This document shows, in pieces, positions 10,361-21,022 of a DNA stretch of 64,000 bases (position 1 is the stretch's first letter; each line of letters begins with the position of its first letter). The notes under the pieces were generated by a model. It ran no database searches. It was given only the letters and a program-made list of their open reading frames with translations, and was not told where the DNA came from. Origin of the DNA: Anniella stebbinsi (Eukaryota > Chordata > Lepidosauria > Squamata > Anniellidae); the NCBI GenBank assembly GCA_029215795.1, contig JARDYH010000002.1:358510973-358574972 (forward strand), in the 5' to 3' direction. The position numbers and the translations under genes were made by a program.

Positions 10361-10680
10361 TAGGGTGACCAGATAAAATCCGGGTCAGGGCTCCTGTAAC
10401 TTTAACAGTTGTAGAGAAAAGGGAATTTCAGCCAGTGTCATTTGTATGCAATTAGTTCCTGGTGAAATTCCCTCTTCATCACAACAATTAAAGTTGCAGG
10501 CACTATACTAGAGTGACTATATACAAAAGAAGGCAAGGCCCCTGCACCTTTAACTGTTGTGATGAAGAGGGAATATTACCAGGAACTAATTGCATACAAA
10601 TGACACTGGCTGAAATTCCCTTTTCTCTCCAACAGTTAAAGTTACATGAGCCCTGGCCTGGATTTTATCTGGTCACCCTA
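10361..10680. mobile_element. hAT-like palindromic MITE, family A (320 bp)
   Basis: Complete ends TAGGGTGACCAG and CTGGTCACCCTA. No matching 8-bp flanks are present (TCTTTGTT versus AAGTAAGG). The centre lies in the opposite orientation to the copy at 3291 (TAGAGTGACT on the plus strand). Confidence 0.85.
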
Positions 10681-10685
10681 AAGTA

Positions 10686-11490
10686 AGGGGAGACATGATA
10701 GAGACAGAACAGAGTACAGAATTATGTAGGGTGTGGAGAAAGCTGATAGGGAGATGTTTTTCTCCCTCTCTCATAATAACATGAATGCTGGGACATCCCA
10801 GGAAGCTGATTGATGGGAAATTCAGGACAGATAAAAGTGCATAGTTAAACCATAGAATTCACTACCACAAGATGTAGTGATGGCCATCAAATTGGACAGC
10901 TTTAAAAGGGTATCAGACATTCATGGAGGATAAGCCTATCCATGGCTACTTGTCACAATGGCTATATATTACCTCCAGTATCAGGGGAGGTTTATGTCTG
11001 TACACCATTTGTGGGGGAACATGGGTGGGAGGGTGCTGTTGCACTCATGTCTTTGGTTGTGGGTTTTACGTGGGCTTCTGGTTGGCAGGCAGACCATATG
11101 AAAAGGAGGACAGGGCGCATGTCACTTTAACAGTTGTAGAGAAAAGGAATTTCAGCCAGTGTCATTTGTATGCAATTAGTTCCTGGTGAAATTCCCTCTT
11201 CATCACAACAGTTAAAGTTGCAAGGGCCCTGCCTTCTTTTGTATCTGGTCACTCTAGTATAGTGCCTGCACCTTTAATTGTTGTGATGAAGAGAGGATTT
11301 CACCAGGTACTAATTGCATACAAATGATGCCGGCTGAAATTCCCTTTTTTCTGCAACTGTTAAAGTTACATGAGCCCTGTCCTCCTTTCCAAATGGTCAG
11401 CCTACTGGTTGGCCACTGTGTGAACAGAATGCTGGACTAGATGGACCCTTGATGTGATCCAGCAGGGTTCTTCTGAGGCTCTTATCACGC
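10686..11490 (+). mobile_element. CR1-like LINE tail, family E, interrupted by a MITE
   Basis: A second copy of the tail seen at 6807-7238. It includes AATTCACTACCACAAGATG (WNSLPQDV region) near 10855 and ends about 11490 with GATGTGATCCAGCAGGGTTC. A 319-bp MITE with an 8-bp duplication splits it at 11086-11404, so the LINE came first. Confidence 0.75.
11086..11404. mobile_element. hAT-like palindromic MITE inside a LINE tail (319 bp)
   Basis: The ends are CAGGCAGACCATATG (first base T to C) and AATGGTCAGCCTA. A perfect TSD, CTGGTTGG, lies at 11078-11085 and 11405-11412. Removing element and one duplication restores the LINE text GGTTGG|CCACTGTGTG, which confirms the boundaries. Confidence 0.92.
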
Positions 11491-13596
11491 TCCACGGCAG
11501 CAATAGGCCACCAATGCCAAGCTGGCCTCTCCTACTCGCCAACCCAAAGAGAAATGAGGGCAGAAAGCAAGTCCCAGTGCCCATGAGCAATGTCCCAGGT
11601 GGGGTGGGGGGCCTTAGGGACTGGACCTGTTCCTGAGAGCCATGAACATCCCTGCTCCCATTTCCATGGTGCTGCCTGGGAAAGGCATGAGCGAAACATG
11701 ATATACGGAACGTTCTTCCCGTCGGCTCGCAGCCAGGACCATCTGTGCTGTAAAGCGGAGGGGAGGGCGGTGTAGGTTTCGCAGGCCCCCTGAGAGAGTG
11801 CCGAGGGACTGGGCAAGGTGGAGCGATGTGGGACGGGGTTGGTGGGGCGAGTGTGAGCTAAGCCGCTCCTCTTGGGAAGCCAGAACAAGGGAGAAGGGTG
11901 ACCCTGAGCGAGGCCTGAGGCTGAAGTGTGGACAACAAGGCTAAAAGGTCCTGGATGGAGCTGTGCTAAAACAATAATAGCAACAACAAACCTGCACTAT
12001 GCCATTTCAGACTCTGCTCCAAGGAAAGCTGAATTCCAGAAGCCCCTTGCCAACGAAGTTAGAAATCAGGAAAGAAGGTCTTTTGAAATGCAGAGGTGTC
12101 CAGCTATTTCTATCACCCAGTAACTCCCAGCCTGTCTCTTGTATCTTAGTTCAGGTTACTGGGCAAGGAAACAGCTGGATAGAAGTCCCAAAAGAGGATT
12201 GCCATAGATCACTGGCAACGCCTGATTCGACAGTGGAGGGCGCATGAATCATGGGTTGCCAGGAAACTGGCTTCTTTCTTCCCATTTTGAGCAGGGCCTG
12301 GCGTTGTTTCCAGTGGCTATTTTACTGGTCTTGCATGAAATTCTGTAATAATTGCAACCCACCTTGAGTTATTTTTCAAAGAAGAAAGAAAGAAGTTCCA
12401 TAGAGAAGGCAAAGGTGCTAAAGCCAGGAATGATGGGACTTGCAGTCCAACACATCTGAAGGGTGCCCGCTTGGCAAAATCTGTCCCATGAGCTCTTTGT
12501 GTGTTATAGTACACTCATTACTAGCCACTCACAGATGTTCGTGGGTCATCTGACAACGCCATCAGCCTCCTGGGCATCTCCCACACCATTTTCTGGTTTT
12601 AGTGCTAAAAATTAAACCAAAGAAAACACAACTTTTCTGGGATATATCAATATTTGTCGGGTTTTCCTGCCACGTGCAGGCAAAGTCCTGCTATAAAATG
12701 CCAACTAGAGTGTGCTGTTCCATTCAACTGCATTGAGGCTGTACAAGCCACGTGATTGCTGCCCTCTTCCTCGTGTAGTTTCAGCTCATTGCAGAAGCGG
12801 AAGAGAAGCAAGAAGCAGAGCCACGGTAAGGGAACATGATCCCCCCGTCTGAAGAAGCTCTTTCTCAACACCAGGGCACTTCCATTTGGCCCCAGAGGCA
12901 TCCTGGGATCATAAACATGGCAACAGACACTCCTGCAGAATGCTGGGCTAAAATAACTTTTTTTGGTTTTTTCCCCCCCAAACGGATGATGCCATCAGAT
13001 CTGGTGAGCCTCGGCATTTGCTGCTCCACAGTGAGTGCAACTTCCAGGGTTGAACTTTTCCATTTTCCAGTCACCTCACCTCCTTGCAATGAAAGCCTGG
13101 CAGGACAAAAGGGATTCTGCACAAGAAGGGAGGGCTGGGAGATGGCGTTATAAAGTCCCTTCTACCAATCCCCTTCCCCTTTCTTGATGAGGAGAAAGCC
13201 CCGAGGTGGCTCCGCAGTGGCGCTAGGTCATTTATATAATGCAGCAGTCATTGCAGAGCCATCCCAGGGCTTTCCCCTGAAGCTCTGAATTTAAAAAGTC
13301 GGAGACGTACCCCAACTTTTTCCTCTTGCAGTGAGCCGATGATGGCATCTGCTGTCTGTTGCCTTGCTCTGGTGTTGCAACGGAGGCGTGTCCCAGCCAA
13401 TAGTGACCCCCTGATTGGTCACCATCATTGGACAGGGAAGAGGAGGGAGGAGGGGGCGGGCCAGTGAGCCTCCATGCATCTTCTGTTGTCCTTGAGGCAC
13501 CAATGCAACCTCATATAGACACCCCTAACTTGTGCAGGTCACTGCTAAGCTGAACGACCTGTGCCATTTTTCCACTCTCAGGAAGTTTCTTCTCTC
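11491..13596. other. Mostly unique sequence with one family G fragment
   Basis: No gene was recognised in about 2.1 kb. A family G arm (GATGGGACTTGCAGTCCAAC, ACATCTGAAGGGTGCC) lies near 12418-12475. Frames of 85-118 codons on both strands show no domains. Confidence 0.4.
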
Positions 13597-13885
13597 TTAA
13601 GAACATAAGAAGAGACATTCTGGATGAGACCAAAGGTCCATCTAGTCCAGAACTCTGTTTACATAGCAGCCAACCAGCTGCCTGTGGGAAACCCACAAGT
13701 AGGAAATGAGTGCAATAGCACCCTCTTTCATATATTCCCCAGCAACTGGTGTACATACATAGGCATACTCCCTCTGACACAGGCAATAGCAAAGAGCCAT
13801 CAGGACTAGTAGCATTGAATTTGTTTAATCCCCTTTTAAAGCCATCAAGATTATTAGACCAAAACCCAATTGGCTTACTGGCGCC
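13597..13885 (-). mobile_element. CR1-like LINE tail, family E, reversed
   Basis: Read on the minus strand it contains NNLDGFKRGLNKF-type codons (near 13845), then the same 3' UTR as 7077-7238, ending in TATGTTCTTAAG. This is a third family E copy. The terminal GTTCTTA repeat marks the 3' end. Confidence 0.75.
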
Positions 13886-14734
13886 AATCATGCAAACCCA
13901 AGCAAAGGCAGTGCCATGTGGTGCCAAGTCAGAGCAGACCCAGAATGTGAAATCAGGAAATCAGTGCCCCCGAACGCACCTGAACACAGCTTTTGCGTAG
14001 CCCACGGCATCTTAAAAGTGGAGCTTTCCTTCCACTACCCTCACCTGCAAAGGGCTTCTTTCCAGCACAATTGGCAAAACCTACCGCCGTGCTCAAAACA
14101 AGATCCATGCACTGTGCCTTCCTCGGAACGGAGGCAGGCTGGATTCTTTGGTGCGGGGTCGAAAGTTTAGCAGAAGCGGACCCCATGCCAGGCCCGCCCC
14201 GAGCATGCACGAAACATCCCAGGAATTGCTGAGGACGGCAAGAATGGCAGCAGAGGTTATCCGAATGCCATCGCCCTGCCTTGGTCACGTTCCGCAGAGC
14301 TGCATGCCAGGTGCCGAGCGAATCATCCAGAACGCTGCCCAGTTTCGGTGATGTCTGAGCAACCAGGGAACGTCAGCCTGAGATCGGCTACTATTGTAGA
14401 AATGAGCTCTGGCTGTTTTTATGGGATCGGAGTCTTGTGTTTCCAAACTAGTATGTGTGTGCCTTGCAAATGTTGCCAATTGATCTGCAGCGAGGGAGGC
14501 AGGTGCAGGCAGAAAGACCATCAGGGCCTGCTCCAGTCCTCCCCCCCCCCCCCCGGCTAACTGACAGCATGACCCTGTGGGGAAGAAGAAGGAACTGTTG
14601 GTCTGCCCCTCCTTTGGGAGATGGGGGGGGGGGGAACAGGGCCATCCCACCAGCCCTGCTGCACAGTCTACTTAATTTATTTTTCTTTTTTCCCCTCTTC
14701 CCTCCCCACCCTCTTTCCTTTGTGTGTCATGTCT
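13886..14734. other. No gene; C- and G-runs
   Basis: Homopolymer runs lie near 14541-14554 (C) and 14624-14633 (G). Overlapping frames of 65-121 codons cross these runs and have no domain. Confidence 0.4.
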
Positions 14735-14850
14735 TTTTTTAGAATGTAAGCCTGAGGGCAGGGACTGTCTTCTTTACTGATCGATTGTAAGCCGCTTTGG
14801 GAGCCTTTTCAGCTGAGGGGTGGGAGAAAAATACTGTACATAAATAAATG
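14735..14850 (+). mobile_element. L2-like LINE or SINE 3' end
   Basis: Contains GAATGTAAGCCTGAGGGCAG, then GTAAGCCGCTTTGGGAGCC, ending in ATAAATAAATG. This is a typical L2-type 3' tail of reptiles. Confidence 0.5.
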
Positions 14851-14913
14851 AAACTAAAGATTGCGGCACGTCATCCACATCAAGAATATAGTTTGCATCA
14901 GGGCTGTTTGTCC

Positions 14914-15076
14914 CGGTGGGGGCTGGGGGCTCCGCTGTCATTGGGGAGGTGAATCTACTCGGGGTTTGAGTCTGAACGAGTGAGAAATATAAAATTCTTT
15001 AGAGTTCACACTGGTTTGGACTGAAACCAGAGCAGATTCAATGCCCCACCGACAGCGGAGCTCCCAGCCCCCACTG
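14914..15076. mobile_element. hAT-like palindromic MITE, family K (163 bp)
   Basis: The ends are CGGTGGGGGCTGGGGGCTCC and GGAGCTCCCAGCCCCCACTG. A perfect 8-bp TSD, GTTTGTCC, lies at 14906-14913 and 15077-15084. The arms are inverted copies over most of the length. No coding capacity. Confidence 0.88.
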
Positions 15077-15169
15077 GTTTGTCCCATTGTGAATGGGCAC
15101 TCAGTGGCGTGCTCAGGGTACGACTTTGGGGCAGAGCTTCAGGGCCCTACTCATCAAAATGAACAGCAG

Positions 15170-15490
15170 TAGGCTGACCAGATAAAATCCAGGTCAGGGC
15201 TCCTGCATCTTTAACAGTTGCATAGAAAAGGGAATTTCAGCCAGTGTCATTTGTATGCAATTAGTTCCTGGTGAAATTTCCCTCTTCATCACAACAGTTA
15301 AAGTTGCAGGAGCCCTGCCTTCTTTTGTATATGGTCACTCTAGTATAGTGCCTGCACCTTTAACTGCTGTGATGAAGAGGGAATTTCACCAGGAACTAAT
15401 TGCATACAAATGACACCGGCTGAAATTCCCTTTTCTCTACAACTGTTAAAGTTACATGAACGCTGACCTGGATTTTATCTGGTCACCCTA
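15170..15490. mobile_element. hAT-like palindromic MITE, family A (321 bp)
   Basis: Complete ends TAGGCTGACCAG and CTGGTCACCCTA. The flanks AACAGCAG and CCCCTTCA do not match, so no TSD is visible. Confidence 0.85.
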
Positions 15491-15720
15491 CCCCTTCATG
15501 AGTATACTTTTACTCACAAGGAGTCCTCCCTCAGGCAGGCATTTCTACATCCAGCAGAAGCCTGCCCCTTTAGGCACCAGTGCTCCCTGGAGTGAGTGGC
15601 CACTTGGCACCTGATTCCAGGTTTGGAGCGGAGGCTAATTACATTGCGAGGGGAAGAGTCGATGGGCATCTCCACCAAGGGTCCAAGATCCCTCTGATCT
15701 GCCTCAAAGTCTCTCCACAC

Positions 15721-16042
15721 TAGGGTGACCATATGGAAAGGAGGACTGGGGCTCCTGTATTTTTAACAGTTGTATTGAAAAGCGAATTTCAGCAGTTGTC
15801 ATTAGTATGCATGCAGCCCCTGGTGAAATCCCTTCTTCATTGCAACAGTTAAAGCTGCAGGAGCCCTGCCTAGCATGACCAGATACAAAAGAGGTCAGGG
15901 CTCCTGCTGCTTTCACTGTAGTGATGAAGAAGGAATTTCACCAGGTGCTGCAGGGATCAAAATGACCCCTGCTGAAATTCCCTTTTCAATACAGCTGTTA
16001 AAGATACAGAAGCCCTGTCCTCCTCTTCATATGGTCACCCTA
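15721..16042. mobile_element. hAT-like palindromic MITE, family B (322 bp)
   Basis: The ends are TAGGGTGACCATATG and CATATGGTCACCCTA. A perfect TSD, CTCCACAC, lies at 15713-15720 and 16043-16050. The centre carries an internal terminus, TAGCATGACCAG (15871 on), in plus orientation. Confidence 0.92.
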
Positions 16043-16265
16043 CTCCACACAGGCAGCTCCTGCAGGATGTTTGGCCAGGCATTCTATGAAGAGGAGTCCT
16101 CCGGAAGGGGGCATGGCAGAGGGTGGGAGGGCCGGCCCTACCATTAGGCAGGAGGCAGCTACCATCCTGCAAGGTGCTGGCTGAGGGGAGTGGGATAACG
16201 GAAGACAGAGCTGTACCGAAGGAAACCTTCTGCCCTCAGATACAATAGAGGTAGTTGTGGCCACT

Positions 16266-16654
16266 TACAGCTGGCCAAAAAAAGAGGACATGCATCTGCC
16301 CAGAGAACATTGGTGTTATATTATATTAAAATATAACTTTAAAAATCCAAAATGGATAAATAAATGAAATCAAAAAAGGGCCTTGATTTGCATAGCGTTT
16401 GCATATGCTATTTTTTGTGTATAGAAGCAAATTGAGAAACCATTATTATAATTTAAATAGAAGGTCCAGTACATCTCCCCATCGTGCAGAGGATTGTGAC
16501 CAGGTGGCCTGTGTGCCCACCTGTTCAGTCCACTGTCCAGGTGCTACTTACTGACGGGCTGCAGTTCTAATAGTTCTTTAGTTTTAAGCCAGAATCGGAC
16601 AGGACAGCCCTTCAAACAGAGGATAGTCCTCTGTTTGAAGGGCTGGCCACCCTA
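16266..16654 (-). repeat. Family D element (GGCCACCCTA end)
   Basis: The right end CTGGCCACCCTA is preceded by a hairpin of CAGCCCTTCAAACAGAGGA and its inverse (about 16603-16644). The AT-rich left part has ATTTGCATAGCGTTTGCATA. Relatives are at 37721, 46759, 48057 and 53764. No TSD was found here. Confidence 0.55.
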
Positions 16655-17964
16655 AGAGGGCACCTGGCCATGATGGTGTCCTGTCAAATTCAACTACCTG
16701 TCTGGTCTGCTTCTATATGTTGGGATAGGGGGGGAGCAGCTTTAGGTCTTCAGCCAGCCCTGTACCTGAATGTACGTCAAGTGTGCTCCCCATATGGGAA
16801 CTTATCCACCCCTTTCCTACTCCCCTGAAATGTCACCAAAGAGGTGCATCATCCACCTCACACGCACAGACATGCTCATATATTGACTCAGCCCTAATAA
16901 AGACCCCTGAGATCGTGTCTGCGACACCTTCCAAACGCTTGCAATGCACTATATTATTATTACGTGGGGTGTGATCAAAGATTTGCTTGCAATTCCACTT
17001 GTCAGGAAAAGAAATCTCCTCTCCGAAGTTGGGAGCAACATCCAGCACGTCTCTTTTATCTGTGCTTTTGCAGCACAGTCCACAGCCCAAAGGTTTCTCG
17101 GTCCTAAATTGCGTTCTCAAGATCACTTGTCCTGGATGCACAGCCAAAGCACAACCAAAGTGCCGCATCGAGGAGGTGGCCGGAGCTGATCCTTCGCAGC
17201 TTTCAGCGCATGTCCCGTTGCTCCTGTGGTTGCTGCAGCGCACCTGGCAGCTCAACCCCGCCAGCCTCTGTTTCCTTTGCCAAAACAGGCCTGGCGGTGG
17301 CCAACCTTGAAGGGCTGTTGTGCATGAGAAAAGGATAGCGAGTGCTGTGATGAAAGGAAGGTTCTAGAGAAGTGAATCCGGAGAAGCAACAAGTGAAATG
17401 CAATGGGACAGCCGTGACAGTGCAGGCCGTTTTGTGTGCGGACAGGGCGCACAGGCCAAGCTGAGTAAAGGGGGGGGGATTAAAGAGACCCTTTTAAGTG
17501 GGAGCCAAATGAATCTTAGCTCAGACCATACCAGGGTTGCAGGGCCTCTTCCTGGACAGCTTCGGAGGCAGCTTTCTGATGCGACCACGATGCTTGGACC
17601 AGCCAAGTGTGAGCAATGCCAGCAGACAGCTTAATGAAGGCAGCGGCGCTTTCAGGGAGGCGCTCCGAGGCAATTCTGTTTACTGCCGACACGGGAAAGC
17701 CTATAATTAGGAAGCAGAAGTGAAGGACTAACACAGGCCCATGACCCTGTGGCGGCAGTTCCCGAGGAGAGGAAAGGAGGCATGTGGGCAACATTCCGAA
17801 GTGGCTATGCGCATCTCACAAAGACCTCATGCTCCCTGCGCTGAGCCAGGCCTGGATCTTCCCATGCTCGGGAGTATTCTAGCAAGATCGCCAGGGCTTG
17901 TCCAAACCATCGTCCCCATTCATCGGGGGGGGGGGATGTGGGTGCACAGACCAATAGAGCGAGG

Positions 17965-17966
<2 letters not shown>
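16655..17966. other. No recognisable feature
   Basis: About 1.3 kb without repeats that I can name. Open frames up to 140 codons (16833-17255 minus) show no domain, and competing frames exist on the other strand. Confidence 0.4.

Positions 17967-18028
<62 letters not shown>
17967..18028. repeat. Compound (GT)n(GA)n microsatellite
   Basis: A run of GT at 17967-18000 switches directly to GA at 18001-18028. Confidence 0.97.
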
Positions 18029-18032
<4 letters not shown>

Positions 18033-18449
18033 TCAGGCTCTTGGATTCAACTAAACAAAATTGACTAACAGCCTTCCTCAACCTGGACCCATCGTTTACA
18101 TTATCAGAGCTTCTTACATTGGGCTTGAGAGCAAGTAACTCACACCCCACTTGCAGAAGGATTGGCCTGATGCAAGCCAATCGCTGGGAATGTTCAGATG
18201 TTGGAAGGCTTCATCAATGATTCGCAAGGGTGGCCACCTGGTCGGACCAGAGAAACACCCTTCCACGCTGGTCCAGTTGCTAGAATAAGAAAACATAAAG
18301 CCAGAAACCACAAGTTCAGTGTTTTCATTGCGATTTCTTTCAGAAAGCTCAAAAAGACTTTCATTATTTAAGCTGCTTCTTCTCAGAAGGGAAGACACTC
18401 TGTACATGGTCAGGAGCACTCTGGCATTTGGTCCTTAAAAAAAACCTGT
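18029..18449. other. No recognisable feature
   Basis: Nothing recognised between the dinucleotide tract and the (ATT)n tract. Confidence 0.4.
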
Positions 18450-18450
18450 A

Positions 18451-18493
<43 letters not shown>
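18450..18493. repeat. (ATT)n microsatellite
   Basis: About 14 ATT units at the 3' end of the reversed L2 copy. It probably grew from the LINE tail. Confidence 0.95.
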
Positions 18494-19096
18494 TCTTATC
18501 TGCCTCTCCCTCCGGATCAAGGCGGGGAACAGCATCAATACCAACAATATAAAATACATAAACTGATTAAAAGCATATAACATTAATACATTATTAAAAT
18601 ATCAACGAAGTCTTAAAATTCAACTTGGTAGGCCTGCCGGAAGAGATCAGTCTTTATAGCTCTCTTAAATTCTTGAAGACTGGTAAGTTGGCAGATCTCT
18701 CCGGGCAGGTCATTCCACAGTCTGGGAGCGGCAGAAGAGAAGGTCCTCTGGGTAACAGTTGTCAGCCTAGTCTTGGCTGGCTGTAATAAATTCTTCCCAG
18801 AGGACCTTAGCGTGCGGGGAGGATTGTATGGGAGAAGGCGATCCCGCAGGTAACCTGGACCCAAACCATGTAGGGCTTTAAAGGTAAAACCAACACTTTG
18901 TACTTCGCCTGGAAACTAATTGGCAGCCAGTGGAGTGATTATAAAGCTGGTATGATATGGTCACCCCTAGGTGTACTGGTGACCAACCTGGCTGCCATAT
19001 TTTGAGCTTGTTGAAGTTTCCAGACTAGGCACAGAGGTAGCCCTATGTAAAGCGCATTGCAGAAGTCGAGCTTCAAAGTTACGAGCGCGTGCATGC
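18494..19096 (-). mobile_element. L2-clade LINE 3' part
   Basis: On the minus strand it reads CNALYIGLPLCLVWKLQQAQ, NMAARLV and LHWLP-like codons, then the C-terminal block listed below, then a 3' UTR ending at the ATT tract. It is 5'-truncated at about 19096 and contains stops and frameshifts. Confidence 0.8.
18613..18864 (-). pseudogene. L2 ORF2 C-terminus fragment
   Basis: The frame ends with RTFSSAAPRLWNDLPGEICQ, then LTSLQEFKRAIKTDLFRQA. This matches the terminal RxFSxxAPxLWNxLP pattern of L2-clade reverse-transcriptase proteins. The upstream reverse transcriptase core is missing and the preceding segment continues in another frame (18939-19181), so it is a dead copy. It is not a host gene. 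Confidence 0.8.
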
Positions 19097-19855
19097 AGCT
19101 TGATGTGCAGGATTTTGAAAATAGCCAAGGCAAATGCAGAGTAACTGGAACGGAGGCTGTGTAAATCAATGCAAACGACAAAGCCGAACTAAAAAGAAGT
19201 AGGCTAATGCATTTAAATGAAACATCCCTAATTTAATAAATGCATGGCTGCAATTGGTTTAATTGGCAGCTTTATCAACAGAAGTTTAATTGATTAATTG
19301 GTGAGAAGGTATTTTAAATTAAGGAAGGGAAATTTTAATCAATGAGGCTGAGACCAAGTTAAGGACATGCATGCTTATTTTTTGAAGCAAATTTTGCTCT
19401 GGTGCATATTTTGATGGGGAATGAAAGAGGAAAATATTAAAGAGGGTATTTTTCCCCTTTTTGAGTGGTGAACGTTAACTTTTGTTTAATACATGGTACA
19501 TTATCACACACTTCCTTCAATAACTCAAAAAGGCAACTATATTGAAGTTTTGTTGATATGCATGGTAAATGCACTTGGTGAATTAATTAACTATATACTC
19601 AGAAGAAAGCCCCACTGACTTACTCCCGGGTACTCCCTGCAGCCTAAAAGGCTTTAACTGGCTGAAAGCCCTGATTATACCCATTAAATAAAATACCATT
19701 TGTTTTTAATAAAATATTTTAAGACATTGTGCTTGTTAGATATTTCAATGCCTTTGTGATTGTTTGCAAGAATATGGGAAGGTGGGCTTTTTACTGGGCA
19801 ACCGGGCAGAATACTGCTGGAATGTTGCAACTTATGCCTCTATAAACAAAACAGC
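19097..19855. other. AT-rich single-copy stretch with TAATTG sites
   Basis: No repeat or gene was seen. At 19200-19490 there are several homeodomain-type ATTA/TAAT cores, including TAATTGATTAATTG at 19287-19300, and ATGCATTTAAATGAAAC at 19207 on. It could be conserved regulatory DNA, but conservation cannot be shown here. Confidence 0.3.
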
Positions 19856-20031
19856 CAGTAGAGGCTGGTGGCTCCGATGTCAGTGAGGCAAAGAATCCGC
19901 TCTGAGTTTCAGTCAGACCCAGTCAGAACTCTAAAAGAGCTCTCCTGGAGACTTAGAGTTCTGACTGGTTCTGACTGAAACCCAGAGCGGATTCACCACC
20001 CCACTGACATTAGAGCCAGCAGCCTCTACTA
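19856..20031. mobile_element. hAT-like palindromic MITE, family K
   Basis: The ends are CAGTAGAGGCTGGTGGCTC and its inverse CAGCAGCCTCTACT. The arms meet near CCTGGAGAC. The flanks AAAACAGC and GAAGCAGC match at 6 of 8 bases, compatible with a decayed TSD. Confidence 0.8.
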
Positions 20032-20329
20032 GAAGCAGCTGGAAACCAACTTTAAAAGAAAAAAAAGGAACTCTGAACATTCATAGAAAGGGCCAAAGCA
20101 TCTTTCATGTGGTTGGGTCCCTTCCTCATGAGGCTACATCAGTAGTCATTAATGATATTGCCAAAACCAGTATTTTCCTGTTCAGGAATACCAATTTTAG
20201 TGATTCCTAATGCTTGCCTCAAATACAAAGTGAGCCTTAGGGCCCTGGGTTTTCTTCTGTAGCTTAACTCAAGCCAGAAAGGGAATCAAGTTCACCTTCC
20301 TCCGAACTCACTTCTCTTTCACCTTAGTG
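20032..20329. other. No recognisable feature
   Basis: I see no gene or repeat. Confidence 0.4.
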
Positions 20330-20535
20330 GCAAATCATGGAGCATTTATGCCAGTCATCTAAACAGGTCTAGTATTTTATTGAAACTGTTTTGAGCTGTC
20401 TAAATTCTTTTAAGTTTTGTATAGGTAAAAATTTATATTGTATTTTATAACTTTATGAATTGCTGTAAACCGCCCAGAGGGCTTCAGCTATTGGGCGATA
20501 TAGAAATCATAATCATGATCATAATCATAATTCAT
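20330..20535 (+). mobile_element. L2-type LINE 3' UTR
   Basis: Contains CTGTAAACCGCCCAGAGGGC, then CTATTGGGCGATATAGAAAT, ending in CATAATCATAATC repeats. This is a standard reptile L2 tail. Confidence 0.7.
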
Positions 20536-20989
20536 ACTCACCCGAAACAATCTTGGAAAATGCACTTCATAAAATATACTGGGACAGAACAATTCATACA
20601 GACAAGATAATACCCTGAAACCAATCGGACATAATGGTCATAGACAAAAAAGAAAAACACACATACCTCATCGACATAGCAATCCCGAATGACAAAAATG
20701 TTGTTGGAAAGGAAGAAGAAAAGAAAGACAAATATACACCACTGTCCATGGAAGTCAAAGAACTATGGCAACAGGAAAAGGTCACAATTATTCCATCAGT
20801 CACTGGCATCACATCAAAAATTATGCAGAAAACCTCCAGAAACTGGGCCTACCAGAATACATCCATATCAACATCCAGAAAGCAACCATACTTAAAAGAT
20901 GCTCAGTTGTCAGGAAATTCCTGAATCTGTAAAAGACAGCATGACTTGGCAAAGTCCATCATGTCCATCTAGAAAAAAATGCCACGAGC
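20536..20989 (+). mobile_element. R4/Dong-like LINE C-terminal fragment
   Basis: It carries the end of a LINE protein described below, directly followed by an (AAT)n tract. R4/Dong-clade elements encode a C-terminal restriction-like endonuclease and some insert at TAA repeats. The clade assignment is from remembered family pattern and needs a search. Confidence 0.6.
20634..20924 (+). pseudogene. LINE restriction-like endonuclease remnant
   Basis: The reading is DIMVIDKKEKHTYLIDIAIP, then ND, and further on EVKELWQQEKVTIIPSVTG. The same frame can be followed upstream as ENALHKIYWDRTIHTDK, with one stop between. The xxDIxVIDKxxKxxYLIDIAIPxD pattern is what I know from C-termini of R4-like LINE proteins, where acidic residues and a lysine form a restriction-enzyme-like site that nicks target DNA. 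A stop before the ATG, and a frameshift near 20820-20890 (the expected VVRKFLNL appears in another frame), make it a pseudogene. The reverse transcriptase domain is absent. Confidence 0.6.

Positions 20990-21020
<31 letters not shown>
20990..21020. repeat. (AAT)n microsatellite
   Basis: About 10 AAT units directly after the R4-like fragment, probably its tail or target. Confidence 0.95.
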
Positions 21021-21022
<2 letters not shown>

